From assembly GCA_036852015.1 (NCBI GenBank), contig JAANDG010000006.1, forward strand, positions 372,001 to 436,000: DNA of 64,000 bases, read 5' to 3'. Each line of letters starts with the position of its first letter. Position 1 is the first letter of the stretch. Position numbers and translations under genes: made by a program. Below the pieces are notes generated by a model. The model saw only the letters and a program-made list of their open reading frames with translations, ran no database searches and was not told the origin of the DNA. This document shows, in pieces, positions 11,442-25,570 of this stretch. This stretch comes from Pelodera strongyloides (taxonomy: Eukaryota; Nematoda; Chromadorea; Rhabditida; Rhabditidae).

Positions 11442-14400
11442 TACCTGAAAATTATTTCGTAAGTGTTGTTATAAAAACATTCGTACACCGCCGTTTTCAT
11501 ATCACAATCTAAACATTGCCGCGATAACAAAGAAACCAAACAAATGAAGAGCACGACACAACTACTGTCGATGTTAAATGGGAAGCTTAGTTACTTAATA
11601 TAATGTTACAAGGAGTTCATTTAAGGAACATGTTATTTTTCTTGGACAAACTTAGTTTTCCATGCACAAGTATGATATTTGTGTGCTTCTTAAAAACTGG
11701 CGTACTACTCCAGTTTATGCATATATTAACAAGGAGGAGAATGAGCAACAGCCAATAAAAGGAACTAAATGTGTGAGTGTTGCTCCTTAGAGTGCCGGTT
11801 AGTGAAACGAGAATCGATGACCCCTGAGCACTCTCTTAGTGGTCAGTCGGTTAAGAGGCAGGAACGCACAATGAGAAGAGACGGAGACGGATGAGTGAAG
11901 CGAAACACAACGGACGACGAGGAGAGGTCAAAAATAAACACTGCCACTCACTGACAGTTCACGTTCTTACACGTGGAGTTAGCTGACTGAGAGTTTTGTT
12001 AATGGGTTGGAAAGTTGTGGATGTGGTTTAACTATTAATGGAAGAAACAACAGGAAGTTAATGGAGCAGTGAACATTCCAGTCCTCAGTTTCACATGTGG
12101 AGCTTTTGAAATGAAAGATTTCGGATATTCATATTATTTCTAATTGTGCGGTCGGGTAAATTGTCGATGCGGTTTAGTGTCCTAGAATAGATCTCAGTGA
12201 TCAGCAGGACGTCACGCTAAGTGCAAGAACGATATATTTTAAAGGACAATATCTATAGGAACGTTTGCTGACATTTACAGAATAATATTCAATTAACTAA
12301 AGCGGCTCCTCTATTAGATGAGAAAACAAGTGCACGAAGAGGGTGAAGCCGATCGCTGGAGCTGTTTTCAACTTATAGTACGCCACGCAATCAATAGTTG
12401 GCTCGCAGAATGGCAAGGGTAGGTCCTCAATATAACGATTCAATGGTTGGCATCGGCTTATGAAGTTGGAGAGTAGAATAGTCTAGATGCTTTGCTGAGT
12501 TGGAACTTTCGGCACTAATGTCGACGTGTCCTAAGCGGTCGTACACTTCTTGCTCGCGGCCCTGACCCACAGATGTCCCGGACAGCTGTGTAATAGGAAC
12601 ACGTTGAGATAAATCACAGACCATTCTAGAAAAGTTACTGAGTAGAAGTTTCGGATTGGTTTACTTAATAATTAGCAATTAGGGCGGAGAAGTTAGCTTA
12701 AATTCTCACTAGTTAGATAGGTTTATACTTTATACAATTAACTAATAGTGCATATACGGCGGGTTATATATGAAAACGGGAGCAGGCACTGGTTATGGGG
12801 AGAAGGTTCTCGACCCGCATAGGAGAGAACCTAATTTAAAAGGCTGCGATCCAGTTCCAGTGTGCAGGCCGTCCTTGGTTGGGCGGACATCCAGCTCCAG
12901 GAAAAAGTGTCCTCCCGAAACTGCAACGTGGCTCTAAACTCCTATCATCAATAATATGCGGCGAAAGGGAGAGAAATAAATTAAAATACCTTGAGATACG
13001 TCTACGCAAGATGTCAACAACTTATGCATAACAGCAGAATAGTAAAAGTTGCTTAAATTATTAGAAAAGGATGAAATGTTCAATTTATTCGTCGACGTTT
13101 GTAATATAAGGATTCTGATGGTCAACGGTTTCGTCTGTATGCTTTCAAAGTGTTGTGTGTGTTGGAATTCTGTGTGTAAGCGTGTCATTCACGCGCTTTG
13201 CTATTTTTGACAGCTGCACAGTGAATTGACAGTTCCGAGACAACTTAGGAAGCCCTTGCGAGGAAGTACAGGTTTGGGATCTGATAGTAACCTCGCTAGC
13301 TGGCACCGCTGACAAAATGAAAGTATAGTATACGCCATATATATTGTGGCTATAATATTCTGTATTATATTATAAATATGTCCAATATCGAATAGAACAA
13401 GAAAGTCTGTATGTGCATACATTTGTTTTGTTATAATGTAGTGTTTTATTACCGAGTACAAAATACATAAATGTATTAGTGTGATATATTATTTCTTTAA
13501 TATACTGATTATATTAAAATATATATTTGATTTCGCATACGAAAGTAAGGTATTATATTATATTTTACGATTATATTGCATTACATTATATTATCGATGA
13601 TTAATAATTCAGCCTTTTTTTCGGTGAAGTCAAAGAGAGAAGAGACCCGCTTTTTCTGTTCTTTTTTCTCGTACAAAACTGGGTTTCTGGGTTACCGCAC
13701 TCGTTTTCAAAGCATCGCAAAAGGTGCTCAATTCATAGTTAGTTCCATCCAAAGAAATGCGCAAACAGGGATTGTTATATACTCCGAGGAGATTGCGAAA
13801 GGAGCAAGCTTCTGGCTGGTGATAACAGAACTGACAAAATAACTTGGATAAAATAACTTCGAGATGATAAACTTCTAGACGCGAGACGATAAAATAAATA
13901 CTTCGGTCATTATTTAAACTGCGAGCTATTGGTTTGTCGGGGGCATAAAACGCTGCCACAAGTATCACTCTATCAGTATCGGTCTCGAACCGTAATAAAA
14001 ACAAATGGCCAAGCTGTAATTAGGCTATCGTTAGCAACAGAATGGAATACTCATTTAAACCATAACCACGGAATCAACCATCACTACTGGTGCTTTAAGC
14101 TTCTGCGCAATAAAATAACAGACAGAACCCGTGTTTATTGAAACCGGATGTGGGTTCACACGTAGCCTGGTAAAATGACTAAGTGGTGGCGTCACAATAC
14201 AACAAATAACCAGGATGTCAACATAATATGTACTTCTTATGTTAAGTTCCATTGTTCCTATATGATCATGATGCGAGGACCCGTTTCTCGGTAGTCTGTT
14301 AGATCCAGCCTCTAGGACCAAATGGTCCTTCTAAACACTGTCAATAACGGAAAAGTAAGCCTACTACATTGTTGCATTATCTGTCTGCCGTTTAAATTTT

Positions 14401-16479
14401 GAGACCTCTGTACTGAGCAGGTCTCATTCAGTTAACCACCAAATAAATGCCCTTCAAAAACATATATTCGGAACTACGCTTATGCAAGTATGTCTTACAT
14501 GTTCCCATGTGATATTGTTAATTATGCAGAGCGGTTTTCTCTGAATTGGTCCTTGAAAGCACTTAATTTTTGTCCGTGAAGGCGTCAGCATGGTGTATAA
14601 ATCTGCAAAAGTTCACATTGTTTTCCGATGAAATGTTTTCAAGGAAAACCCCGAAGAAAAACACCCATTCACAGGTGAAAAATAATACGTCTATTATTCT
14701 TAAAATCTGGTATTTTCACCCCCATGTTGGATTATAAACTGACGATGTATAGCGTGTTGCCAAAACACACTGTCATAACACATGAAGTATTTCTTATAAT
14801 CAGCTCATGTTATAGTGGAACACCCCTCTAATATATGGCACTTTGCAGAAATTAAGAAACTTTTATAGTCTTCTTGTATGTGCCCCCCAACATCAAATGC
14901 GGTTCATCATGCAACGCGATATGTGCATATGTGGTGGTCTGATTGTTCTTCGATTCCACATACAAAGCAAGCAGATATTATTTATAAAAATAAACTTTAT
15001 GATAATGCAGTAGGTGGCAACCCTTGGTGTGTTTGAAAATGAAGCCCTATAACAAGATACAAGCTGTGTCGAACAACAAACCCATTCTTGAATGAACGGC
15101 AACGCGCGACAAATTCTTAACACGATTTCTCCATACATTCATGGATTTATCACGGATTAATTGAAAATGTCTTAAATTCCAGCATACTGTATTATTGCTC
15201 TCAGTGATGTTCCTACAGGAAATATTGCCCAGAACTATTAGTTTTTTTTGTCCTGTACATTTTTATTGTTACATAATTGGCTCCTTTGGTAATTATTCAG
15301 TGATCTTCCATGAAAGCTTTAATTATGAAACACAAATTGTATGTAATTATTTACTTTTTATGTTCATTAATGACATCTAACTTTCTCTGAACACATCATT
15401 GGTTTCAGCGCATGAAATGAGTTATACTTCATGGATTTTTATATCCGGTTTAAATTCTTGGTGTATATTAACCCCTACAGTATTAAAGGGATAGGTTCAT
15501 TAGGATTTGCACCTTTTTTATAATTTCTATTGATAGTATGACCTACGACGGTCAAAATTAGAGTAAATTACCTATGTACCTTTGCTCCCCCAGGCAGGAG
15601 AGCATACACCCTGTCACGCTACTTCCCACTTAGCTACGGCTGCGGTACCCCAGTTGTTTTATAAATTCGAGGTGCTCTCCTGCCTCGCGGAGCAAAGGTA
15701 ATTTACTGTAATTTTCGCATTGTGAAGGTTTTCGGCCATACTATCAATAGAAAATATGAAAAAAGGTGCAAATCCTAGTGAACCTATCCTTTTAATCCGT
15801 AATGAACGCGAAGGAAGTTTCCTTCATAACTTGGTTCCTTCTTGTCGAAGAACTTGTAAGTAACTTCTCATCTTATCTACTACCCTGTTGGTCAAAATTC
15901 GGCATCACATAGATTTTCTATTATATCGTCCAAAATTCCATCAAAAGCGTGAATAACTTTCTGTTTTCACATTTTCATTATATTGTTCTTACTTTGAACT
16001 AATCAGAAAACTCATTTACAATCCAGTGAATTCGGGTGTTTTCGTGTGTAAACAATATAAGCAGACAAGGTGCTTTGAATAGCAGAATGTGCTATATTAT
16101 CGCATAGAACCGTTATATTTATATGAAACTTGTTGCATTACCACAAGACACCGCTTAGTTTCCACCAGTAAAGCATCATATAAGTTACGCGTATTTAATA
16201 ACAGCTTTGACTAATTGCGGAACTGATATTGTGCTCTCAATTGGTGACGTTCTTGCTCTCATATGCGCCTGGTATGCAAGTTGGACTTTCAATATTTTCA
16301 CTCCATACGAACGTGCTTTCCGACATTGAGTACAGAAGGTCCAAACAAAGACATCCCGAGAGTTGAAACTTTGTATAAAGGCCGTATAAAATGAAAATCA
16401 ATATTATTTTTCGAGACTCGTTTGTTTGTTTTGCCTCATAATACCTAAAAACTCGTCGAAATAATTAAATTACAGCGGA
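11442..16479. other. intergenic region with repeats
   Basis: About 5 kb without a supported gene. The first few hundred bases must contain the calumenin promoter or outron. 13,300-13,600 is extremely AT-rich. A GC-richer block at 12,840-12,940 looks exon-like, but I could not join it to anything. One TTAA-flanked foldback element lies at 15,481-15,798. Short open frames here lack splice or family support. Confidence 0.45.
15481..15798. mobile_element. TTAA-flanked foldback MITE
   Basis: Terminal inverted repeats: the left end reads AGGGATAGGTTCATTAGGAT behind TTAA, and the right end is its near-complement before TTAA. A second inverted pair is internal, with the segment around TTTGCTCC at about 15,583 matching GGAGCAAAG at about 15,691. 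There is no coding capacity. TTAA target duplication with AGGG/CCCT termini suggests a piggyBac-like non-autonomous element. Confidence 0.75.
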
Positions 16480-17346
16480 ATGCAGCCCCATTTGTTCATC
16501 TTGGTTACGGTTGGAGTGTGTACTTTGATCTCGGCACAAATACTATTCGACGATTATGAACCGCAAAAGTTGGACGATCTGCTCAGAATGCAGTCCCTGA
16601 TCAATAGGTAACACTAAATATTAATATCACACATCAGTTGTTTACGTAGCTTAATTTCTTAGATCACTGAAATAAATGAAAGCTTATCAAGATACCACAC
16701 CCAACATTCTTGGAGTAGTGATTACGTATTCAAGTATTCAAGCGGCCCCACCCAATTTGTCCTGTTTCCGGCTACAATGAAACTTAACTGGATAGCAGTA
16801 CAAACAATACAATTTGTGAAATTTTTAGAGCACTGAAGAAAACGAGTGAAGAAACGAACAAGCAGGCAGAAACAGTGCAACCTCCAGTCATTCATCGCCC
16901 TCATTGTCTTTTCTTCAGTATGAAGGGGTATGCTTTGATTCAAACACGGTTTGACACCCAAAAAGGTGTCAATTTTTCGCGAGTCAGAAATATAAATCCC
17001 TCTTTCTCATTACATTACGATTATCATTGACCGATCACATTGGCTTGGCGCCTGAAATAAGCGTCCTTATCAGATACGGCACACTCGAAGGCGCTAGTGT
17101 TTGCAGAGATTACAACACGATGCTAGTAATAAAACAAATCGATGGCAGTCACGTCACTACGCTTTGCAAAGTAATAATAACGGTTATAGTCTGCGAAATC
17201 ATTATAAAGTATTAGTGGTTGAAAAGAAATAATTTACTGGTTATGAGATCCTATTGCAATACTTTTCTAGGTGCATCACAAGTGCTCAAGATCGACGGTT
17301 GTGGCAGCACTTCAACGATATGGTTCGCTATGTTCATGTGCGATAA
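16480..17346 (+). CDS. small secreted peptide, 67 residues
   Basis: Two exons, 16480-16607 and 17271-17346, joined across a GT-AG intron of 663 nt in phase 2. The ATG follows TTACAG plus four bases, again an acceptor right at the start. The N-terminus is a good signal peptide (HLFILVTVGVCTLISA), cleaved before QILFDDYE. The mature chain of about 48 residues is charged, with one Cys (NRCITSAQD), no dibasic-GR amidation motif and no recognised domain. Stop TAA at 17344-17346; a candidate AATAAA lies at 17,626-17,631. I do not recognise the family. The clean signal peptide and in-frame join support a real gene, but two short exons are modest evidence. Confidence 0.5.
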
Positions 17347-18144
17347 AGAAAGATTCACGAACTCCTTTTTATAAACGCAACAAGGCACAATGAACATTGC
17401 TTTATCTTTGAGACGACTGTAATAATGACTACAATTAATCTGCTTGTTTCGCTATTCGCACAGTTTTTTTTTGTATTCAAGCATAATTTTGTATTCAAGC
17501 ATAATGTAAAAAGAGGAACTGAAACAAGCATTTGTTGAAAAATTGAGCAACTGAATGACACGAGTAAACAAGTAGGAAGCCAAAAGAAATGAAAAATTAA
17601 ACATTATGTATAAACATATTCTTTTAATAAAAGCTTCATTGGGATTGTACACAACACATAATATTAAATTCAAATTTTGTTTACATGCTTGCTTTCATAC
17701 GGCTTAGTGCGTTTTCTAAGTGTTCCAACGATAAGCGTATTACAAAAATCTTATAATTAGAGACCGTACGAAAACTCGCAAACTTTATAAAGTGACCCTG
17801 ATGACGTATGATCCACTGACAACGAGCAACATATGCATAATAAATTAATAAACCGCTAATAAGTGAGCGAAACGTTAGCAAATATTAGAAAGTATAATCT
17901 TTCCGAATCAAAAAGAACATAACATTTATAGTGAAATGCACGATACTTTTTTTTTACTAAATGTTATGTTATAAAAATAGAGTTTATCGGACAACTTATG
18001 AAAACAATTATTCACATGAAAATACTTTGTATTAGACGGAAAAATCCTGAATAGATTAAAGGAAAAACAACGTAAGTAAAGAAACTTTAAATACCCTGCG
18101 TAAGCCGATAGTGAGTTTTCATTCCATTTTTCACGCTGCAGACT
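17347..18144. other. convergent intergenic spacer
   Basis: AT-rich sequence between the secreted-peptide gene (+) and the end of mucin/VWA gene A (-). No supported exon or RNA gene. Confidence 0.45.
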
Positions 18145-21100
18145 TCAATTCTGAAAAAAATAATAAATATCTCCCTACTGAAAAGTATTCTGTTGCTATC
18201 GTTAACAATTGTAAGATAATGCTCACTCACCTGCAAACACTTTTCTAGCAGCTCTTGTCCTATTTGCTTCGGATCAATGTTGTCCCAGCCATAAGTCTTC
18301 ACCGCAACATTACTCAAATCATTGCCTAGAATGAACACTATCCTTCAAAGCCACAGCAGCAAGAATGCACAGTGTAAATATACATGAATAAAATTTTAAA
18401 ACACTCATAATTCGGAATCGGTATATGAGGAAAACGGGTTATGGTACAATTAATAACAAATAGAAAACACACATGCAGCCGGTTATGCATGCTGAATAAC
18501 TGATTATTTGTAAGGTTGAGTGACATGCATATCACCAGTGACATACTTATTATTGTTACTGACTAACCATTCATTTGTATTCCATACGTCCTGTTCTTAA
18601 GATTGTTCCCAGTAGCGTTCCTGGAAGAAACATAATGTCGATGACAATGAGCGAGAAAAAAGCGTGTTGCGGATTAAGTAAATACTTCACTCTAGATCGT
18701 AACGTACGTAAAACAAAAGTATCATCATACAGAAAGATCTTAACTGCACGTAATAATATGAAAAAAGGAATACCAACCCCCATGCAAACAGAATGATGAA
18801 TGATGGTTCGACAAAAAGCACTTCATCAAGTTGGTCCAATGCGCTGGAAATAAAAAAATAATAGTGTCGAAATATATAGGAACAGTAAATGTTGAAAAGG
18901 AAAAAAAAGGTTAACGATCATACCCTTCAAGGCTATTGAAAACTTGCTTCCTTGTAACGGTAAGTCCCTACCCTTGTAAATTGTCTTCCTCCGGTAATGT
19001 CGATGCCAAATGTTCCATAATATATATGAAATTGTCCAGATCTAATGAGGGCTTCGATGGGGATGCAGTTGTAACGTCACCGTACATCCATGCAGCTCCA
19101 AGAAAATTTGCCGAATTATTGAATTGTAGAGCAATGTTTATTGCTATTTCTTTTTGTTGGTCCACATCGTTCTAAATGCAGGCATTAATTCATAGGTTAC
19201 AGCTTTCCATTGTTTCGCAATTAAATTTGCTGATTGCATTAAAAAGAAGCACTCCCAAGAATCTCGATACTTCCACGGTACACCGAGCGGCGCTTCACAA
19301 TCTGACACCCACCCCATCCGTTTTAGTTAATTATCATTTGGATTCTCAATCTTTTGGCTGTACATGAATTAAACCGCTAATTGTCATTGGAACTATAAAA
19401 ACCAGTTTACTTATGTATTTTAATTCGAATATAAAAGATGGAGCCAGTAAGTAAGATGAAAAAATGTTACTAACCAGGGCTTCGTTCGAAAAATCAATGG
19501 CAAAGAACACTGAACACGTTCTGCGTGCCGACTCCGTGGTCAATTCGGCGGTTGAATATGATTGTGATGTAGTGGACTTCGCTGTTGTTGGTACTGGTGT
19601 TGTCGCAACACTTTCCGTTGTCATTGGCCCAATCTAGAAACTAACTTTGCCAACCCACTGAATTAATGAACTTTTCTTTTCCAGTTCGTTGGTGGTGCAT
19701 TTGCGAACACTAGAGAAAATAACATAATATTCTATTATTGGAAACAAAAATGCGAAATATCTGAACACATCCGTAAAATTAACTGAAAATGTTTGGCCAT
19801 TATTCACAATCAATAACAAAGATATATTCATAGGTGTTACGTGCCTCGCAGAAAATTGCATGCATCATTGTGCTCTATAATCTTTGGTATGAGTCTTATT
19901 AGACCTTACAACTACGGGTTCGCCTTTCGCGTTCTTGTGGAATAATTTGTCTTTCCTTCGATTTTACTAGCACAGTCGAAAAATAACAAAACTTTTAATG
20001 GCAACAGGAACCGTACCCGAAGGCAATTATCTACCACATCCCGCGCAACTTGCCGTGTGTCCAATGAGTTCCAAGCGTAGGTTTTTGTGGCAATGGAAGT
20101 CAAGTCTTGGTCTAAATAATCATTATACCGTTTTTGTTATTGACTGCTCCTTTTCAACCAAAGAAAAAAAACCAAAAATGCACTCATTTACACTTACTGT
20201 TCATTGCAATCCCGTATGTGACATCTTTATAATTGTTCTGTTGCAGTTTGGAGTCGCTAAAAAAAATTTGGAGAATCAAGATGGTGAAAAAAAATTGTCT
20301 TCGTACTTTGCTGCGTAAAATTTGTAACCCAAAAAATGATTACCTTTCAGCAAAGAGAATGACGTAGGTTTGGTTAGATAGACGAGCCCGGTCAATCAGT
20401 GAAAGCGCACTGAAAAAGTATTACGTAAAAAACAGCTGCACATATACCTACATGCGGCCGGTTATTAGTAGTTAAAGGTAGTTGTATTGTACCCAATTTT
20501 GCAACATTTTTTTGTAAAGTAGCAACATTTTGCAACAATTTTGCAACATTCGGGAATCACATTTTGTGGCGTTTTTTACAGTGTAGCACTCACTCATCAA
20601 GATTATCGTCTCCCGGGTACGATGGTCGCAGGAATCCCAATACTTTAATTAGTCCGTTTATTTCCATTTTTGGTTGCGATTGGTTCTTCGGAAATCCAAA
20701 TGATCTCCGTAGGTCCATGGTTGTCCAAGAATATGAGCAGATGCATTGACTAGACTTGCAATTTCTACAGCAATGGACGTCTGATTTGCGTATTCGTTCT
20801 GAAATAGATTAGGAACATACCAGAACGGATGCTTACAATGGTTAGTTTATTCTCTAGTAGCAAAACATGCTTGCGTAACTTACCGCTCCGTTACGCGAAA
20901 AGTCCAACGCAAACAATAGTGAACAGGTTATCGGTAACGATGGTGGATTTGCCTTTGCTTCTTCCGAAACGGGTTCAATGGCCCTTTTCATTCTCGGTAC
21001 ATTCATTTCAAGTGTGGGTGGCATACCAGTAGATGATCCGCGAAACCGGGAAGAAGGGGGTGTCTGAAGCACTTCGATATTTTGAGTAACAAACAGAAAG

Positions 21101-24100
21101 TTTATTGGTTTTTAAAAACAACTGCATATATTCCTTCTAAAAGATCATCTCTCGATGCTATGTTTATCAGCAATCTTGTGGGTATGTGCAAATTTTAGAC
21201 CTTGGAGACAATCACCCGCACCCGGGTCTCCCATTTAATCATTGTTTCGTAGCTTTTATACCCCCTTTTTGCATGTATTTGTAACGCTAGTTGATTTCGG
21301 TTCTTTCAGTACCCGACCCGAGGCTTCTGAATTATGGCAGAGTTCTTTTGGTATAATACATGAAACATCCTGTAATTTCAATAGTTGTGTAATTTTGCCT
21401 ATTGCATAAAGCAATAGGTTTTCCTTTTCCTTTTTTTGCTAGGTCGCGCGTCTGTTCTGCCACTCACCTCTTTACACTTTTGTTGAATCTCTTCTCCTAT
21501 TTGTACAGCGTCAATGTTGTCCCAATCGTAAGTCTTCACGGCAACATTACTCAAGTCATTGTCTAGAGTAAATACTGCTGGTAATATCCTTCAGTGAAGC
21601 AGGTAGAATGCACATCACTTTTGATAATATTCATGCATCAACATTTTTAAAACACACATAATTCTGAATCTGTTGAATTGGGATAGGGGTCGTCTCAAAT
21701 TACCCCCCTTTTAATTATTTTAATGAATAATATATCAAAATACTTCACAATAAAAAATTAAAACAAGCACAAGACGATGCTCCTCACGGAGGGAGCTTCC
21801 TTTTGTGGACAGTTACTGATCGGAAGCAAAAAACTAAAAGGGAAAAAAACTAATACCGTACACAGATCGCGCGAGCTATGTCAATTATCCAAGTGACGAA
21901 CTACATTCTGCGGAACATTATTTTCCACGAGATTAATAATTTAATTCGCTCTTGGCTAATTGACGTTAGTCCGCGCGATCTGTGTATGGAATTAGTTTTC
22001 GCTTTTAGATTTTAGCTTCCGATCAGTAACTGTCCGGTAAAGGAAGCTCCTTCCTCGAGGAGCATCATTTAAACAAATTTTTTCATCTTTAAAAAAATAA
22101 ATAAAAAGGGGTGATTTGAGATGAATCCTTTTAAAGGGACGCAGTCACCCTTCTGTGTCTTCGGTATGGTTTGTTTTTTTATTATCTCGATGTAATGTTC
22201 AACACAATGTTGAAAGAAATCAGACAAACTGCTTTCACCTAGCAATCCACTGAGGGGGAAAAGTGGCCCAAGGACAAGCACCACAGTAGATAGACCAAAA
22301 AAAGCCAAATGTCATAATGCCCGTGATGAACACGTTATCCGACTCATTATCGATTCATGGCCACGCGGGACAATTGTTGCAGGGTTACGGTGGATAATGG
22401 TCTAGGAACACTATTTTTTTCGTCGCGTTTTACTCGGTGATGGCGCACGTCCCGCTGAATCTGATTATTTGTAGGGTTCAGGATGGCATAAAATCAGAAA
22501 ATATATTGCTGACTAACCAGACATTTGTATTCCATACGTCATGCCACTAAATTTGTTCACAGTTGCGTTCCTGCAAGAAACAAACATTGTCGTCGACAAC
22601 GAGCGAGAAGAAAAAACGTGTTGTTGGTTAAATAACTGCTGAATGAGACTCGTAATGTACCAAATACTTACGTGCAATCAAACAAACAAAGAAAGGTTAC
22701 TAACTTCATATAACAATGTGCAAAAAGAATACCAACCCCCATGCAAACAGAATGATGAATGATGGTTCGACAAAAAGCACTTCATCAAGCTGGTCCAATG
22801 CGCTGAAAAGGCAAATGATTAGCATACCTCAACTTTTATTAAAGAATTGCTTCGCAAAGTACGCTGTTGTGACAATAAATTCCTACCCTTGCAAATTGTC
22901 TTCCTCCGGTAGAGTCGATGCCAAGTTGTCCATAGTATATACGAAATCGGTCAGATCTAGTGATGGCTTCGATGGGGTTGCAGTTGTAACGTCACCGTAC
23001 ATCCATGCAGCTCCAAGAAAATTTGCCGAATTATTGAATTGTAGAGCAATATTCATTGCTATTTCTTTTTGTTTGTCCATATCGTCCTAAATGCACGCAT
23101 TCATAAGGACAGCTTTCCATTGTTTCGCAATTAAGTTAGCTAATTGCACTAAAAAGAAACAATCCCAATAACTTCGATACTTCCACGGTACACCGGGCGG
23201 CGCACCACAATTTGGCACCCACACCTATCAAGAGGCTGTTACAGGACAAGAACTGTTTTATTTCGTATTTATGAAAACTTATTTGGAGTTATATTTTCTT
23301 GTGAGCATTAGACCTGCACTTGAACGAGGTCCAAAATCTGGATTACATACCAGGGCTTCATTCGAGAAATCCACAGCAAAAAATAGAGAACATTGGAGGG
23401 GTATCGTTGATGATGTCAATTCAACATCTGTGGACGTTGACAATGTATTCAAATTTGTGGATGTTGACTCAGTCGAGGATGCGTAGGTTTTTGTCGATGA
23501 TGACGTGGCAAACTCAGATGATGATGGCGTGGCAAACTCAGATGATAATGACGTGGGCCTCTGTATGGATATGAGTAGGCTTAAGTAATCTCATTCTCGG
23601 TTTACATAGAAAGCTCAGAAAACTAATATATTTCTTTAAAATGTATCCCCTTGTGCAGTGACACTCACCTGCGTACAGTCTTCTAGGAGCGCTTCCCCTA
23701 TTTGAGTCGCATCAATGTTACTCCAATCGTAAGTCTTCACAGCAACATTGCTCAGATCATTATCTAATATGAATAAAGTCTGTGTTCCTTCTTAGTAGAA
23801 ACTAATGTGGTTGTGTGCAATTATAGGTTCATCTCAAATCAAATCATCTCTATTTTTTATTGGTAATAGCACAAATATCATACATAATTAAAAGTAAATC
23901 AATCACAGAACAATACGCCTCGCAGAAAAAGCTTCTTTTATTGGCTACTAGTTGATGGAAGCAAAAATCCAAACGAAAAACTAATACAGTACACATATCG
24001 CGCGGGCTAATGGCAATATAGCCATTAATCTAGTTCATAATTGGCCTTCCAAATTTCAGTTACCACTGGCACCACATAAGTGTCAAGCTTTGTATATTGG

Positions 24101-25494
24101 TGGTTCTAACCCAAAGGTTGACTATCTGTGCAATGATATTGTGATATCAAAAGTAACTGAAGTAAAGGACTTAGGATTCATTATTACGGATAATATCTGT
24201 TTTTCGAAGCATATACATTTTGTTTGCAATTCCGCTAGAAAAAGAATGTCTGCTCTATTCCGTACACTGAAAACTAGAAAAGCCAACGTTCTCGTTCTTG
24301 CATACACTTTATACGTTAGATCTATTCTGGTGTCCGGGAGTGTAGTATTCAATCCCTACAAGAAAAGGGATAAACGGGCTCTATAAAGAATCCAGCGTAT
24401 GTTTACGAAGCGTGTGTTTATGAGATCTCATTTAGTTGGATTTATGGATACACCAAGTAGTGAAACTAGAAATGAGCTTCTCAAATTAGATATGTTAGAG
24501 AATCGTAGAAAGAGAGCAGATGCCAGAATGCTTAGGAAAATACTAGCTGGTAAATGCGGTTTACCTTTACAACGTATGTTTAAATTTAGATCGTGCAACT
24601 ATTCTTCTCGTAGAGGTAGTTCTAGGATTGTTATTAATAGGGCATCAAGAAATGTTCGGAAACATTCATTTGTCCATAGAACTTCCCTTATGATTGAACA
24701 AAACGTTACAAACTCCTTTTGATTTACTTCGAATTTGCGTGTTGTGGCATATTTCACTACCACTTTATTATGTTTTATTGATTTAGTATGTGTATTTTAT
24801 ATCACAAACTGCACGTTACATTGCTTTCTTTGATTGTCTTTGTGCGTAATAAATTATTATTATTAATTAGCCAAGAGTGAATTAAATGATAATGGGGTTT
24901 GCAAGTATGCCCGATTTTCATTGCGTGTATCAAAAAATTTACCGTATCTTGGCACTATACGAGAGTATCTACAGTCAGATTTTACGATCGATCGCCGCGG
25001 GACAATTTGTTCAACTGTCTTTGATGGCGGATTTTCTATAGCGCGGATGTGTCAAAATTACGCAAAATTACGGTAGATTGGCACACTATTTTGCAATTGA
25101 TACTTGCATGGAAAGCTCGCGGTTTTTGGCATACTTGCAAACCCCATAATAATGTGGGAAATACTGCTCCACCGAGGGTAGTTTGTAACTTGGCTAATTG
25201 CCATTTGCCCGCGCGAACTGTGTAAGGTACTAGTTTAAGCGTTTATTTTAGCATCCGATCAACTAGTTTCAATTAAAAGAAGCTTCTTCTCCGAGGTGTG
25301 TTGTTCTGTGATTGCTTTACTTTTAATTGTGAATGTTATTTGTGCTATTATCAATAAAAACAAAAACATAGGTGATTTCAGATGAATCTATCCCTTTAAA
25401 CCCACTTATAATCTTGAATGTAAAGGCAAGTTTATATGTTAGTGTAAATTTGATAATTAGCTACCATTGGAAAACGTTGCCGCAACAGGGAGCA

Positions 25495-25570
<76 letters not shown>

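Larger units (their letters stand above)
21468..23560 (-). other. gene A cassette D3, VWA-like type I
   Basis: Linker exon 23560-23350 is Ser/Thr-rich and ends in CSLFFAVDFSNEAL. It is followed by the QKEIAMNIALQ exon (~23,088-22,880), LDQLDEVLFVEPSFIILFAW (~22,802), NATVNKFSGMTYGIQM (~22,570) and NDLSNVAVKTYDWDNID (21,567-21,468). Introns hold two TTAA foldback elements. Confidence 0.65.
23822..25399. mobile_element. TTAA foldback element split by a LINE and a MITE
   Basis: The left arm begins near 23,827 (GGTTCATCTCAAATC) and the right arm ends GATGAATCTATCCCT-TTAA at 25,396-25,399. Inner arms also match (AAGCTTCTTTTATTGG against TTAAAAGAAGCTTCTTC). The element is homologous to the one at 21,675. 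A LINE fragment and a smaller MITE sit between the arms. Confidence 0.65.
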
